The position numbers were made by a program, and so were the translations under genes. Shown here in pieces: positions 8,934 through 17,481 of a DNA stretch of 53,805 nt. Position 1 is the stretch's first letter; every line of letters starts with the position of its first letter. The notes under the pieces were generated by a model. It did no database searches. It had not been told where the DNA came from and saw only the letters and a list, made by a program, of their open reading frames with translations. The DNA lies in the NCBI GenBank assembly GCA_021828295.1, contig JAKASF010000004.1, positions 1 to 53,805 of the forward strand, read 5' to 3'. The stretch comes from Microcaldota archaeon (GTDB lineage Archaea; Micrarchaeota; Micrarchaeia; Micrarchaeales; CABMGC01).

Positions 8934-11705
8934 CTACCTTTTCCCGTACCTGCTGAAGAAAGTCAGGTACCTCCCGAGGACTATAGTAGGGGCCGATGGC
9001 CTCGCCCTCTGCATTAGGCCGAGGATGTCGCTAATCTTTATCTTCGTCTCGCTGCCAGAGTTTAGGCTCGATTCCAGCGTGTTCATCTTGACCTGCCTGC
9101 AGATGTTCGCGATGTCGGCTCCGGTGTAGCCCTCTGTCGCTTGCGCAAGCTTGCTGTAATCCACGTCTTCGGCCAGCGGAGCCTTCTCAAGATTGAGCTC
9201 GAATATCTTGGCCCTGCTCTCAGCGTCGGGAGGCGGCATGAAGATCAGTCTGTCGAATCTGCCGGCCCTGAGCAGTGCCGGGTCGAGAACGTCGGGCCTG
9301 TTCGTTGCTGCCACGACCACTATGCCGGTGCTGTCCTTTATCTTGTCGAACTCCTCGAGGAACTCGCCGGTCATCTGCAGCGAGGAGTCCTTGGCGTTGT
9401 CCCTGGAAGGCACAAGCGCGTCTATCTCGTCTATGAAGACTATCGCAGGAGCGTTCTCCTTCGCCCTGTCGAATATCTCCTTGACGGTGGCGCTCGCCTG
9501 GCTCGCGCCGAACTTGACAACATCGTAACCCGATATCGACAGCACATGCACATCCCCAAGCTCGTTTGCTATCGCCTGGATCAGCATGGTCTTGCCCGTG
9601 CCGGGGGGGCCGAAGAGGAGTATGCCCTTTATGTTGCCTATGTCGTATTTCTTCAGGAGTTCGGGATGCATTATCGGTATCTCCACCGCCTCGTGCAGCG
9701 CCTTCTTTGCGTCTTCCAGGCCGATAACGTCATCGAGAGTAATGCGCTTCCCCTCCTCGATCTGGCTCTCTGGATGGGTGCGCCTCTCGTAGTCCATCCT
9801 GAACGTGTTGTACTCCTCGAGCTGTGAGAGCGATGTTGACGGCTTGGTGCCCTTGACAACCTTTACGACGTCACCCATGCGTATCGTAAGCACCTCCCTC
9901 TTCGATATGGCCCGCTCGCCCACCTCTCTCCCCACCTCCTCGGTTACGTTCTTGATGTCCGCTGCTGAGAACCTGTTAGTCATTCCTGCGAGCTTCGGAT
10001 AGTCGATATCCTTGCCTATCGGAAGCACGGAGAGATAGTGCTGGAATATCTTCTGCCTGGCCGGCTGGTCGGGCAACGCCATATAGAGTATCTTGTCGAA
10101 CCTGCCGGGCCTCATGACCGCCGGGTCCAGCAGCTGGGGCGCGTTTGTTGCGCCTACAATGACTACATTGGTGATCGTCTGGAAACCGTCCATCTCGCTG
10201 AGCAGTGTGGTGATGAGCTCCTTGCCGGCCTGGCTCTCTTGGCTCTCCCTCCTTCCGGCTATGTTGTCCACTTCATCGAAGAAGAGGACGCACGGCGCGT
10301 GCTTCTTCGCAGTCGCGAATATTCTCGCGAGTGCCTGCGCGCTCTCTCCAGGGAAGGGCGAGATGAGCGATGACGTCTTGACGTAGAAGAACCCGGCCCG
10401 TATCTCGTTTGCAAGGGCACGCATTATCAGCGTCTTGCCCGTGCCGGGGGGGCCGAAGAGGAGTATGCCCTTAGCCGGAGTGACCTTGTAGGCTCCGGCT
10501 ATCTCCCTGTGCTCTATAGGACCGAGTATCGCCTCTTTGAGTTCCTGCTTTGTCTCGTCGTAGTTTGCAACATCGTTAAGTGTTTCTGATGTGCCCTTTG
10601 TCAGATCTTCGAATGCGACCCCGAACTTGCCAAGAATGTCCTGCTTCATGACGTCCAGGGCCTGGACCACCTCGACGCCGCTGGCTTCGAGGGCGAAGAC
10701 GGCGATGGGCGTTATCACGAAACTAGCTGCTACAAGCGGATTGAAAGTTGTGCCGCTCAGATACGAGAAGATGAACGATGCCGCCAGGATGACAGCGGCG
10801 AACAGGCTAGATATTGCGCCGCTGTATGCGGACCTGCTCTTTATAGCATAGTTGGAAACGCTGAAGGCGACGAATATCCACAACAGGATCTGCGGCAGCG
10901 TGTATTGGATGTCGTACGCGATGGCCACGCCCGCGTAGTAGAAGGCGTCGAAGAGGTGATCTGCCACGGCCCCGCTGAACATGGCAGATAGCGATGACGA
11001 GAACGCGCCGAGGAATGCGCCTAGCGATGGCGTTGGCTTTGAGGCCACAAAGTACTGCTCAAACTGTAGCCCTGAAAGGTATTGGGAGTGAACGGCCAAA
11101 GAGTTGTACGCTATAGGCCCGTATACTGGGATGTTGGCCAGCCCGGAGAGCGCCGCGACCGCCAGTATGACGAGAACGCCCACTATAGCGCTCCTCTTGA
11201 ACCCCAGGACCAGGATGGCGAAGATGAATGCCGGGATCTCGAATATCAGGCCAAGATACGACAGGGGGAGCGCCGCAAGGGCGTAGGCATAGGAGATGGA
11301 CCGGTAGTGTTTGTAGCCAAGGAACAGCGATGCGCTTATAAGGACTGTAACGATCCAGGCAACGAGCGGGGCCTGGTATATGAGCATCGGGAGAGTAAAC
11401 AGCAGGAGCGCCATCAGGCCAAGGAGCGGCGCCAGGTACGTCAGCACTAACACCAGCGCAAGAAGCGGCAAGAATATCGCGAGCGGAAAGAACGGAAAGG
11501 CTATGCCTAGGCTTGCGAACGCAAATGACGTGGAAAGCGAGTCGTGGAAGTTCTTGTTGGAGACGACCTGTTTGGCAAAATCCTTGAACCAGTAGACAGA
11601 TAGCGGGATCAGCTTACGTTTTAGGTCCTCGAGCGTGCTTCCCTTTGCAGGCGGGTCATCATCGCGGTGCCTACGCTGGCCGCCAGCGCCCATTCTCCTC
11701 GACAT
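8934..11705 (-). CDS. Membrane-anchored tandem AAA+ ATPase (Cdc48/VCP-like D1-D2) with polytopic N-terminal domain
   Basis: Two Walker A (GPPGTGKT), two Walker B (LFFDEVDN, VFIDEIDA), 'MRPGRFDKILYM' and 'LRAGRFDRLIFM' SRH-type motifs; ~350 N-terminal residues are strongly hydrophobic. ATG 11705 (MSRRMGAGG) preferred over the track start at 11747. Confidence 0.92.
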   Translation of the reverse strand: MSRRMGAGGQRRHRDDDPPAKGSTLEDLKRKLIPLSVYWFKDFAKQVVSNKNFHDSLSTSFAFASLGIAFPFFPLAIFLPLLALVLVLTYLAPLLGLMALLLFTLPMLIYQAPLVAWIVTVLISASLFLGYKHYRSISYAYALAALPLSYLGLIFEIPAFIFAILVLGFKRSAIVGVLVILAVAALSGLANIPVYGPIAYNSLAVHSQYLSGLQFEQYFVASKPTPSLGAFLGAFSSSLSAMFSGAVADHLFDAFYYAGVAIAYDIQYTLPQILLWIFVAFSVSNYAIKSRSAYSGAISSLFAAVILAASFIFSYLSGTTFNPLVAASFVITPIAVFALEASGVEVVQALDVMKQDILGKFGVAFEDLTKGTSETLNDVANYDETKQELKEAILGPIEHREIAGAYKVTPAKGILLFGPPGTGKTLIMRALANEIRAGFFYVKTSSLISPFPGESAQALARIFATAKKHAPCVLFFDEVDNIAGRRESQESQAGKELITTLLSEMDGFQTITNVVIVGATNAPQLLDPAVMRPGRFDKILYMALPDQPARQKIFQHYLSVLPIGKDIDYPKLAGMTNRFSAADIKNVTEEVGREVGERAISKREVLTIRMGDVVKVVKGTKPSTSLSQLEEYNTFRMDYERRTHPESQIEEGKRITLDDVIGLEDAKKALHEAVEIPIMHPELLKKYDIGNIKGILLFGPPGTGKTMLIQAIANELGDVHVLSISGYDVVKFGASQASATVKEIFDRAKENAPAIVFIDEIDALVPSRDNAKDSSLQMTGEFLEEFDKIKDSTGIVVVAATNRPDVLDPALLRAGRFDRLIFMPPPDAESRAKIFELNLEKAPLAEDVDYSKLAQATEGYTGADIANICRQVKMNTLESSLNSGSETKIKISDILGLMQRARPSAPTIVLGRYLTFFSRYGKR

Positions 11706-11764
11706 ATCGTCTAGTCTCGTATATGTATAGTATATTAATATGCACAATCTGCTATATTATGTTT

Positions 11765-11862
11765 CCCGCAGTAGCTCAACGGCAGAGCGCTCGCCTGTAG
11801 TTTTTGAACACTTCTCAAGAGAAGAAAGCGAGATGTTGCTGGTTCAAATCCGGCCTGCGGGA
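11765..11862 (+). tRNA. tRNA-Tyr(GTA) with intron of ~26 nt
   Basis: Acceptor CCCGCAG/CTGCGGG + A73, D-arm GCTC/GAGC, anticodon stem CTCGC/GCGAG, anticodon GTA 11797-11799, T-arm GCTGG-TTCAAAT-CCGGC. Extra ~26 nt (about 11801-11826) after position 37. Confidence 0.93.
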
Positions 11863-11876
11863 TGCAAAACGATCGC

Positions 11877-12134
11877 ATGCTAGACACCGCCACTATAGTA
11901 GGCTACCTTTCAGGCTTCGCCATAACTGTTGCGTACGTTCCTCAGGTCGTAAAGGCGTTCAGGACAAGGTCCACGCGCGACCTCTCGATCGTTTGGCTCG
12001 CAATCCTTGTCGTAGGGGACATAGGACAACTGGCATATGGCGCGATGATTGCATCGCTGCCGCTTGTGGTGCTGAACATTGTACTCTTCATCCTAACGCT
12101 TACGCTGCTTGCGATGAAGCTGAAGTTCGGATAG
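11877..12134 (+). CDS. SemiSWEET/PQ-loop (MtN3-like) small membrane protein
   Basis: 'MLDTATIVGYLSGFAITVAYVPQVVKAFRTRSTRDLSIVWLAILVVGDIGQLAYG'. ATG 11877 chosen because 11862 lies on the tRNA discriminator base. Confidence 0.85.
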   Translation: MLDTATIVGYLSGFAITVAYVPQVVKAFRTRSTRDLSIVWLAILVVGDIGQLAYGAMIASLPLVVLNIVLFILTLTLLAMKLKFG

Positions 12135-12179
12135 ACGTCCTGTCAACTATTATAAACCTGAAATGCGCAGTCCTATCGC

Positions 12180-12252
12180 GCCTTGGTAGTGTAGTGGTCT
12201 AGCATACGAGCCTGTCACGCTTGTGACCCGGGTTCGAATCCCGGCCAAGGCG
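12180..12252 (+). tRNA. tRNA-Asp(GTC)
   Basis: Acceptor GCCTTGG/CCAAGGC + G73, anticodon arm CGAGC-CTGTCAC-GCTTG, T-arm CCGGG-TTCGAAT-CCCGG. Confidence 0.95.
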
Positions 12253-12340
12253 TAGCTAAACGAATTCTGTATGCAGGTATACTGGCAGAAAACTCCCATT
12301 TAAAAGGTTTCATCAGCATCAGTAGATACAAGGTGGGTGC

Positions 12341-12820
12341 ATGCAAGAAGTCTATGAGAAACCGCTGACGGAGAGCGAGGCGATGTCGCTGGCGGTCAGG
12401 GACATAATGAGCTATCCGGTGGTGACCGCGAAGGAGAAGACGAGCATAAGGGACATAGCCAAGCTGATGAAGAAGCATGACGTCGACGCCGTGGTGATAC
12501 TTGACAAGGCTGGGAGCCCGGCGGGCATCATAACGGAGGGCGACATAGTGAGGAGGCTGGTGTCGGCGAAGAGGAACCTGTGGTTCATAAAGGCTGACCA
12601 CGTGATGAGCAAGCCGCTCCTGACCATAGGGAGGGACAGCACTCTGGAGGGCGCGGCAAAATACATGGCCGAGAAGAAGGTGAAGAAGCTCTGCGTCGTA
12701 GATGATGGAAACAGGCTCGCCGGGATGATAACCACAGAAGACATCACTAAGAACGCAGGCTACCTGATAAACGTGCTTGAGGAAGTCATACACACCGGCT
12801 ACTACATGAGCGTGCTGTAG
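12341..12820 (+). CDS. CBS-domain pair protein
   Basis: 'VRDIMSYPVVTAKEKTSIRDIAKLMKKHDVDAVVILDKAGSPAGIITEGDIVRR ... DHVMSKPLLTIGRDSTLEGAAKYMAEKKVKKLCVVDDGNRLAGMITTEDI'. Confidence 0.93.
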   Translation: MQEVYEKPLTESEAMSLAVRDIMSYPVVTAKEKTSIRDIAKLMKKHDVDAVVILDKAGSPAGIITEGDIVRRLVSAKRNLWFIKADHVMSKPLLTIGRDSTLEGAAKYMAEKKVKKLCVVDDGNRLAGMITTEDITKNAGYLINVLEEVIHTGYYMSVL

Positions 12821-14236
12821 CTACACAGCAAAGGGCGACAGGAGCAGGAATGGCGCGATACCCAGCAGTATCGTCGCGGCAGATAAGAACACCATAGAGA
12901 AACCGATGCGAGATTCTGGAGATGAACGCGGTTCCACGGCCTTGGAGGAGTTGAAGAACGCGCGTTCGGCAACAAGGAACATGAAGGAACCCATTATGAG
13001 AACCGCGGCAAGCGGCACTACGCCTCCGATGCCAAAAACTCCGAACGCGCCGATGAAGACCAGGAGGTCGCCGATGAATCCTGAGGTGAGGGGTATGCCT
13101 ATGAGCGCGAACACGCCGAACAGGAAGCCGTACGCAAGCGACGGCAGGTTCTTCACGATTCCCTTGAGCCTTGCAATCAGCAGCGTGCCATACGTCTCGT
13201 CTATGGTGCCGGCTATCAGGAAGAGCAGAGAGATGATTATGCCGTGGCTGAGCATCGCATACAGCCCTCCGGCTATCCCGAAAGAACCGAGCGACGCTAT
13301 GCCGAGCGAAGCGATGCCCATGTCGACTACGCTTGTGTACGCGATAAGGCGCTTCAGGTGCTCCTGTCGCATAGCCACCATCGCGCTATACAGGGCGGAG
13401 AAGCCGAAGATCGCTGCTAGGGGCAGAGCGTAGTTGCTGGCGAGCGGGAGCATGAGGAACATGAGCAGGAGCCCATAGCCCCCGAACTTGAGCAGTATGC
13501 CGGCAAGAATCATGCTGCCCGTTGTGGGCGCCTCTGTATGCGCGTCGGGCAGCCAGCCATGGAACGGAAACGAGGGTATCTTTATCAGGAAGGCAACGGC
13601 TAGCAGGGCGAACGCCAGCAGCTGCGTGCCCGAAGGGAGCGACGCTGATTGCGAGATTATTGAAGTGATGCTAAACGTCTGCGTCGGCAGGCCAGAGTAT
13701 ATGACCATTATTCCCAGAAGCAGGAAGAGGCTGGCGGCGAGCGAATAAAGCAGGAACTTTATCGCGGCGTACCTGCGGTCGTAGCCCCCGAAGATGTATA
13801 TTATGAAGAACATCGAGATTTCGCTTATCTCGAAGAAGACGTAGAACAGGAAGAGGTTGCCCGCAAGGAACACGCCGAGCGTGGAGCCAGCGGTAAGCAG
13901 GAAGAGAAGGTTGTAGATCCTGTGCGATTCCTTGATGAAGCTTTTTGCGACTATCGCCGCGGAAAGGAGCACGATGGCGCTCATGACCATGAAGATGTTG
14001 CTGTACTTGGTGAGCTCGAGGTCGAGGTTGATGCCTATGCTCTGGATGTAGCCCTGCTGGAACGACAACTGCGCAAACCCTTGCGACAGCCCAGACCACG
14101 CAGCTAACACAGCCAGCACGATGACAACAATAGAAGAGACCAGTGCTATGTCGAACGACCGCTTCTCGCCCAGAAGGAATAGAGGTACGATGAAAATGAA
14201 CGGCAGGAAGACAATTAACGGAAGAACTGGAAGCAT
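12821..14236 (-). CDS. nuoM: NADH-quinone oxidoreductase subunit M (detached from the main nuo operon)
   Basis: 'FLIKIPSFPFHGWLPDAHTEAPTTGSMILAGILLKFGGYGLL' NuoM signature. Confidence 0.93.
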   Translation of the reverse strand: MLPVLPLIVFLPFIFIVPLFLLGEKRSFDIALVSSIVVIVLAVLAAWSGLSQGFAQLSFQQGYIQSIGINLDLELTKYSNIFMVMSAIVLLSAAIVAKSFIKESHRIYNLLFLLTAGSTLGVFLAGNLFLFYVFFEISEISMFFIIYIFGGYDRRYAAIKFLLYSLAASLFLLLGIMVIYSGLPTQTFSITSIISQSASLPSGTQLLAFALLAVAFLIKIPSFPFHGWLPDAHTEAPTTGSMILAGILLKFGGYGLLLMFLMLPLASNYALPLAAIFGFSALYSAMVAMRQEHLKRLIAYTSVVDMGIASLGIASLGSFGIAGGLYAMLSHGIIISLLFLIAGTIDETYGTLLIARLKGIVKNLPSLAYGFLFGVFALIGIPLTSGFIGDLLVFIGAFGVFGIGGVVPLAAVLIMGSFMFLVAERAFFNSSKAVEPRSSPESRIGFSMVFLSAATILLGIAPFLLLSPFAV

Positions 14237-14311
14237 CGGGTCACCGCAAAAGCTGGTGAGAATCTCAAGCTTATATGGGTTGTGCAGATGCTATGCGAAT
14301 GCTGCTGCAAA

Positions 14312-14620
14312 TCAGATCGCTGCGTCTATGCTGCCTTCCTGGAAGCCGAGGTTCACGAGCTCCTTCTTCGCCTCTGCGATGTGCTCTCCCTGCAGCTCTA
14401 TGACACCCTTCTTGTGGGTGCCGCCGCATGCCAGCTTGCTCTTCAGCTCCTTTGTGGTCTTGTCGAGCTCGTCGCCGCTCAGCCCCTCCACTATGGTCAC
14501 GAACTTGCTGAACTTCGCCTTTGTCTTGTAGATCTTTATGCGCCTGGTAGCCTCTCTGTCGAGTATCTCGCAGACACATATCTCCTTGGGGAGACCGCAC
14601 CTTGGGCACATCTCAGGCAT
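14312..14620 (-). CDS. Translation initiation factor aIF1 (SUI1)
   Basis: 'CPRCGLPKEICVCEILDREATRRIKIYKTKAKFSKFVTIVEGL...LKSKLACGGTHKKGVIELQGEH'. Confidence 0.95.
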   Translation of the reverse strand: MPEMCPRCGLPKEICVCEILDREATRRIKIYKTKAKFSKFVTIVEGLSGDELDKTTKELKSKLACGGTHKKGVIELQGEHIAEAKKELVNLGFQEGSIDAAI

Positions 14621-14826
14621 TAGTTGCTAACACCCTTCTCCTTGAGCAGCGTAAGTATCTGCGCGCGCGCCCTCCTCATCTCCCTGACCTTGACCTTCTT
14701 GCTCTGCACACCTGTGGCTGCTATCTTCCTCTTCTCTATAGACAAATCGAGGGTAAGCTGCTGCAGCTTGCCCTTAAGCATCTCGGCACTCATCGCCCTT
14801 AGTTCCTTGATACGCATTACAATCAC
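14620..14826 (-). CDS. rpl29: Ribosomal protein L29 (uL29)
   Basis: Small basic 'RIKELRAMSAEMLKGKLQQLTLDLSIEKRK', located between S3 and aIF1. Confidence 0.9.
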   Translation of the reverse strand: MIVMRIKELRAMSAEMLKGKLQQLTLDLSIEKRKIAATGVQSKKVKVREMRRARAQILTLLKEKGVSN

Positions 14827-14855
14827 ATATTGGGTGCTTCCTTATATTTATAGCT

Positions 14856-15482
14856 TCACTTGGCCCCCTCCAGCGACTTCGGCAGCTCTATCTTCTTCAT
14901 CTGCCTGTCGGGGAACTGGGTTCCTGGCTGCACTATCCTCACCTGTATGCCGATCGCCCCGTACTTCGGGTACGAGGTCAGCTTCGCTTCGTCCACGAGC
15001 TTTACTGTGTCGCCGGCCTTGGGTATGTAGCCGAACCTGACCTTTATCTGCTTGGCCTTGGCTCCTTTCGCGGCAAGCTTGCCTGTCGCGACTATCTCGG
15101 CCCCGAGCGCGCCGTTCTCTATAACTGTCTTGAGCGTTGAGTGCATCAGGCTTCTCGCGTTGGCGCCTCGCTCGAGCGCGTTTGCTATGTGCCTGGCCAC
15201 CAGCCTGGGCTCGAGCACCTCGTTCTTCACCTCCGCGACGCTTATCTGCGGGTTGTCTATCTTGAACTTGGTCTTGATATCTTGGGTGAGCGCGTCTATG
15301 GTGGAGCCTCCCCTTCCTATGACCCTTCCTGGGTTTGTCACATATGCGGTTATCCTGGTTATCACAGGCGTCTTCTGTATCTCGACTCTCGAGAAGCCGG
15401 CTCTGCTGAGCATCTTCTCCAGGTACTTGGATATCTCGTGCTTGACGAGCGCGTCCTCTATAAACTTCCTCTCCACAACCAC
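14856..15482 (-). CDS. rps3: Ribosomal protein S3 (uS3)
   Basis: KH domain 'ITAYVTNPGRVIGRGGSTIDALTQDIKTKFKIDNPQI'. Confidence 0.95.
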   Translation of the reverse strand: MVVERKFIEDALVKHEISKYLEKMLSRAGFSRVEIQKTPVITRITAYVTNPGRVIGRGGSTIDALTQDIKTKFKIDNPQISVAEVKNEVLEPRLVARHIANALERGANARSLMHSTLKTVIENGALGAEIVATGKLAAKGAKAKQIKVRFGYIPKAGDTVKLVDEAKLTSYPKYGAIGIQVRIVQPGTQFPDRQMKKIELPKSLEGAK

Positions 15483-15486
15483 TGTC

Positions 15487-16110
15487 TCACTTCTTTGCCT
15501 GAACCTCAGCCTTTGCCTCTGCCTTCTTTTCGGCCTTCGGCTTGGCCAGCGGCTTGGTCTTCTGCTGGCGGACCGGATTCCTTACCTTCATCATCAGTTT
15601 CATCCTGCTTGTGAGCGATGCCGTACCCGGATTGGCAAGCCCAAGCTCTATCTTTGAGTACTCGAGGTCGCTGTGGGTCCTGGCCGACATGCCGTACATC
15701 CCCCTGCCCCATGTGAGCGAGCCCTTAGACGGGCTTCTCCTCTCTATCCTGGTCTTGTTTGCCGATGCATGTACCACGTAGAGCGAGTCCTCGTCGAGAC
15801 CCTTGTTCCTCGAGTTTGCAATCGCGTTGATCAGCACGTGCCTTACCTCCTTTGCTGCCTTCACCGGGTATGCACCCTTTCTTCCACCCAGCTCGTGTCG
15901 CGAGCCCATGTGCTTGTTGAAGGCGTTGAAGAGAATGGGGCGCTGCATGCTCACTACTCCATCGATGACATCCAGGGCCCTGTCTGTCTTGAGATACCTG
16001 ATGGCGTCGCACACCGCGCAGAGGTCCTTGTAGCTGGCGTCTATGTCGTAGCCCTGCGCCAGCGCCAGCGAATCCCTGCCTATGTTGACCGAGTACTTCA
16101 TCGTTATCAC
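15487..16110 (-). CDS. rpl22: Ribosomal protein L22 (uL22)
   Basis: S19-L22-S3 synteny; 'KYSVNIGRDSLALAQGYDIDASYKDLCAVCDAIRY'; Lys/Ala-rich tail. Confidence 0.93.
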   Translation of the reverse strand: MITMKYSVNIGRDSLALAQGYDIDASYKDLCAVCDAIRYLKTDRALDVIDGVVSMQRPILFNAFNKHMGSRHELGGRKGAYPVKAAKEVRHVLINAIANSRNKGLDEDSLYVVHASANKTRIERRSPSKGSLTWGRGMYGMSARTHSDLEYSKIELGLANPGTASLTSRMKLMMKVRNPVRQQKTKPLAKPKAEKKAEAKAEVQAKK

Positions 16111-16505
16111 TTCACAGCGAGGAACTTGCTTCCTCTGGTTGCCCTTATTCCAGGCGCGGAGTGCTGCACGCGCTTCGTCGTGTACGCAAACTCGCCAAGC
16201 CTGTGGCCGAGCATCTCCGGCGTAACCACTATCTCCTTGAACTCCTTGCCGTCGTGGACTCCGAACCTCGTGCCGACCCAGCTCGGCAGTATAACAGCCT
16301 CGCGGAGCTGCGTCTTTATCGTCTTGCCGCCCCCTGACTTCTTCGCTTCTGCTACGATCTCTATTAGCTGCTTGTAGCTGAGGCTCATCCTCTTGATGGC
16401 GCGCCTCTCCCTAGAGGTGACGAGCCTTGAGTAATCGTCGATGCTCATCTTCTGGAGCTCGTCGAGGCTCTTTCCTCTAAAACTGAATACTCTTGCCATG
16501 ATCAA
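16107..16505 (-). CDS. rps19: Ribosomal protein S19 (uS19)
   Basis: 'KEFKEIVVTPEMLGHRLGEFAYTTKRVQHSAPGIRATRGSKFLAVK'. Confidence 0.96.
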   Translation of the reverse strand: MIMARVFSFRGKSLDELQKMSIDDYSRLVTSRERRAIKRMSLSYKQLIEIVAEAKKSGGGKTIKTQLREAVILPSWVGTRFGVHDGKEFKEIVVTPEMLGHRLGEFAYTTKRVQHSAPGIRATRGSKFLAVK

Positions 16506-17221
16506 CCTCTCTTCTTCCTGCCTACCCTCCTTGCTGCTATGTGGCCGACCTTAGCTCCAGGCGGCGCGTTCCTCGAGGTCATGCTCGATGCTCCCTTGTG
16601 GTGCTGCTTGCCACCGAACGGGTGGTCTACAGGATTGGACTTCACGCCACGGTTCTTGGGCCACATAGCGTTTATCGCGTGATGCATGTAGTGGCTCTTG
16701 CCAGCCCTAAGTATCGGCTGCGCATCTGCGCCCCCGCCCGCGGTGGCACCTATCTGGGCCCTGCACGCGGGATTTATGTCGACGACCTTCTTGGACGGAA
16801 GCACCAGGCTCACAACCCCTCTCGTATGCGAGACCACTGTTGCGAAACTGCCCGCTGTCCTAGCGAACTTGCCCCCGTCTCCTGGCAGGACCTCGACATT
16901 GTATACCGGCGTGCCGTCAGGGATCGCCTCGAGGGGCAGGATGCTGCCCAGCGTAATGTCCGCCTGTCTCCCCTCCTGTATCCTGGAACCTATGCGAATG
17001 CCTTCGGGCGCAAGGAATATCGCGCTGGAGTTGTCCTCGTACTGCACCCTCATCAGCGGGGTGCTGTGGCCGGGATCGTCGATGAACTCCATGACCTCGC
17101 CGGTCAGCTTCGCTTCTATCTTCCTGCTGGGGAAAGCGACGTCTGCCTTGAACGTGTTGGGCGGCTTCCTGAAAGCGTTTGTGCCGCGTCCTCGTCTTTG
17201 CTGATGAAGATTCTTTCCCAT
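16502..17221 (-). CDS. rpl2: Ribosomal protein L2 (uL2)
   Basis: 'NAMWPKNRGVKSNPVDHPFGGKQHH' and 'GKNLHQQRRGRGTNAFRKP'. Confidence 0.97.
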   Translation of the reverse strand: MGKNLHQQRRGRGTNAFRKPPNTFKADVAFPSRKIEAKLTGEVMEFIDDPGHSTPLMRVQYEDNSSAIFLAPEGIRIGSRIQEGRQADITLGSILPLEAIPDGTPVYNVEVLPGDGGKFARTAGSFATVVSHTRGVVSLVLPSKKVVDINPACRAQIGATAGGGADAQPILRAGKSHYMHHAINAMWPKNRGVKSNPVDHPFGGKQHHKGASSMTSRNAPPGAKVGHIAARRVGRKKRG

Positions 17222-17225
17222 TTGA

Positions 17226-17477
17226 TCACACTAGTTTGAGCTTGAGCGCTATGTCGCTCGCCTTGAACTGGCCGTTCAGCTTGATGTAAGCCCTCTTCCT
17301 GTTCCTCGGCTCTATCTCCGTGTTTATGCGCTCGACCTTTACCTTGAACACGCTCTCGAACTCTTTCTTTATCTGGGTCTTGTTCGCCCTGATGTCCACC
17401 ATGTAGGTGACGACGTTGTTCCTCTCTATCATGTTGATTGCCTTCTCGGTTGCTATCGGATACATTAGCGCGTCCAT
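17226..17477 (-). CDS. rpl23: Ribosomal protein L23 (uL23)
   Basis: 'YPIATEKAINMIERNNVVTYMVDIRANKTQIKKEFESVFKVKVERINT'. Confidence 0.95.
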   Translation of the reverse strand: MDALMYPIATEKAINMIERNNVVTYMVDIRANKTQIKKEFESVFKVKVERINTEIEPRNRKRAYIKLNGQFKASDIALKLKLV

Positions 17478-17481
17478 ACGA

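Noticed and set aside
9141-9827. 228-aa plus-strand ORF opposite the AAA+ gene
   Set aside because: Antisense to strongly conserved Walker and SRH coding sequence; explained by GC-rich codon bias keeping the opposite frame open.
11804-12202. 132-aa ORF overlapping tRNA-Tyr and SemiSWEET
   Set aside because: Runs through the tRNA 3' half and out of frame with the clear SemiSWEET gene.
15673-17239. Long ORFs antisense to L22, S19 and L2
   Set aside because: Typical shadow ORFs over ribosomal protein genes.
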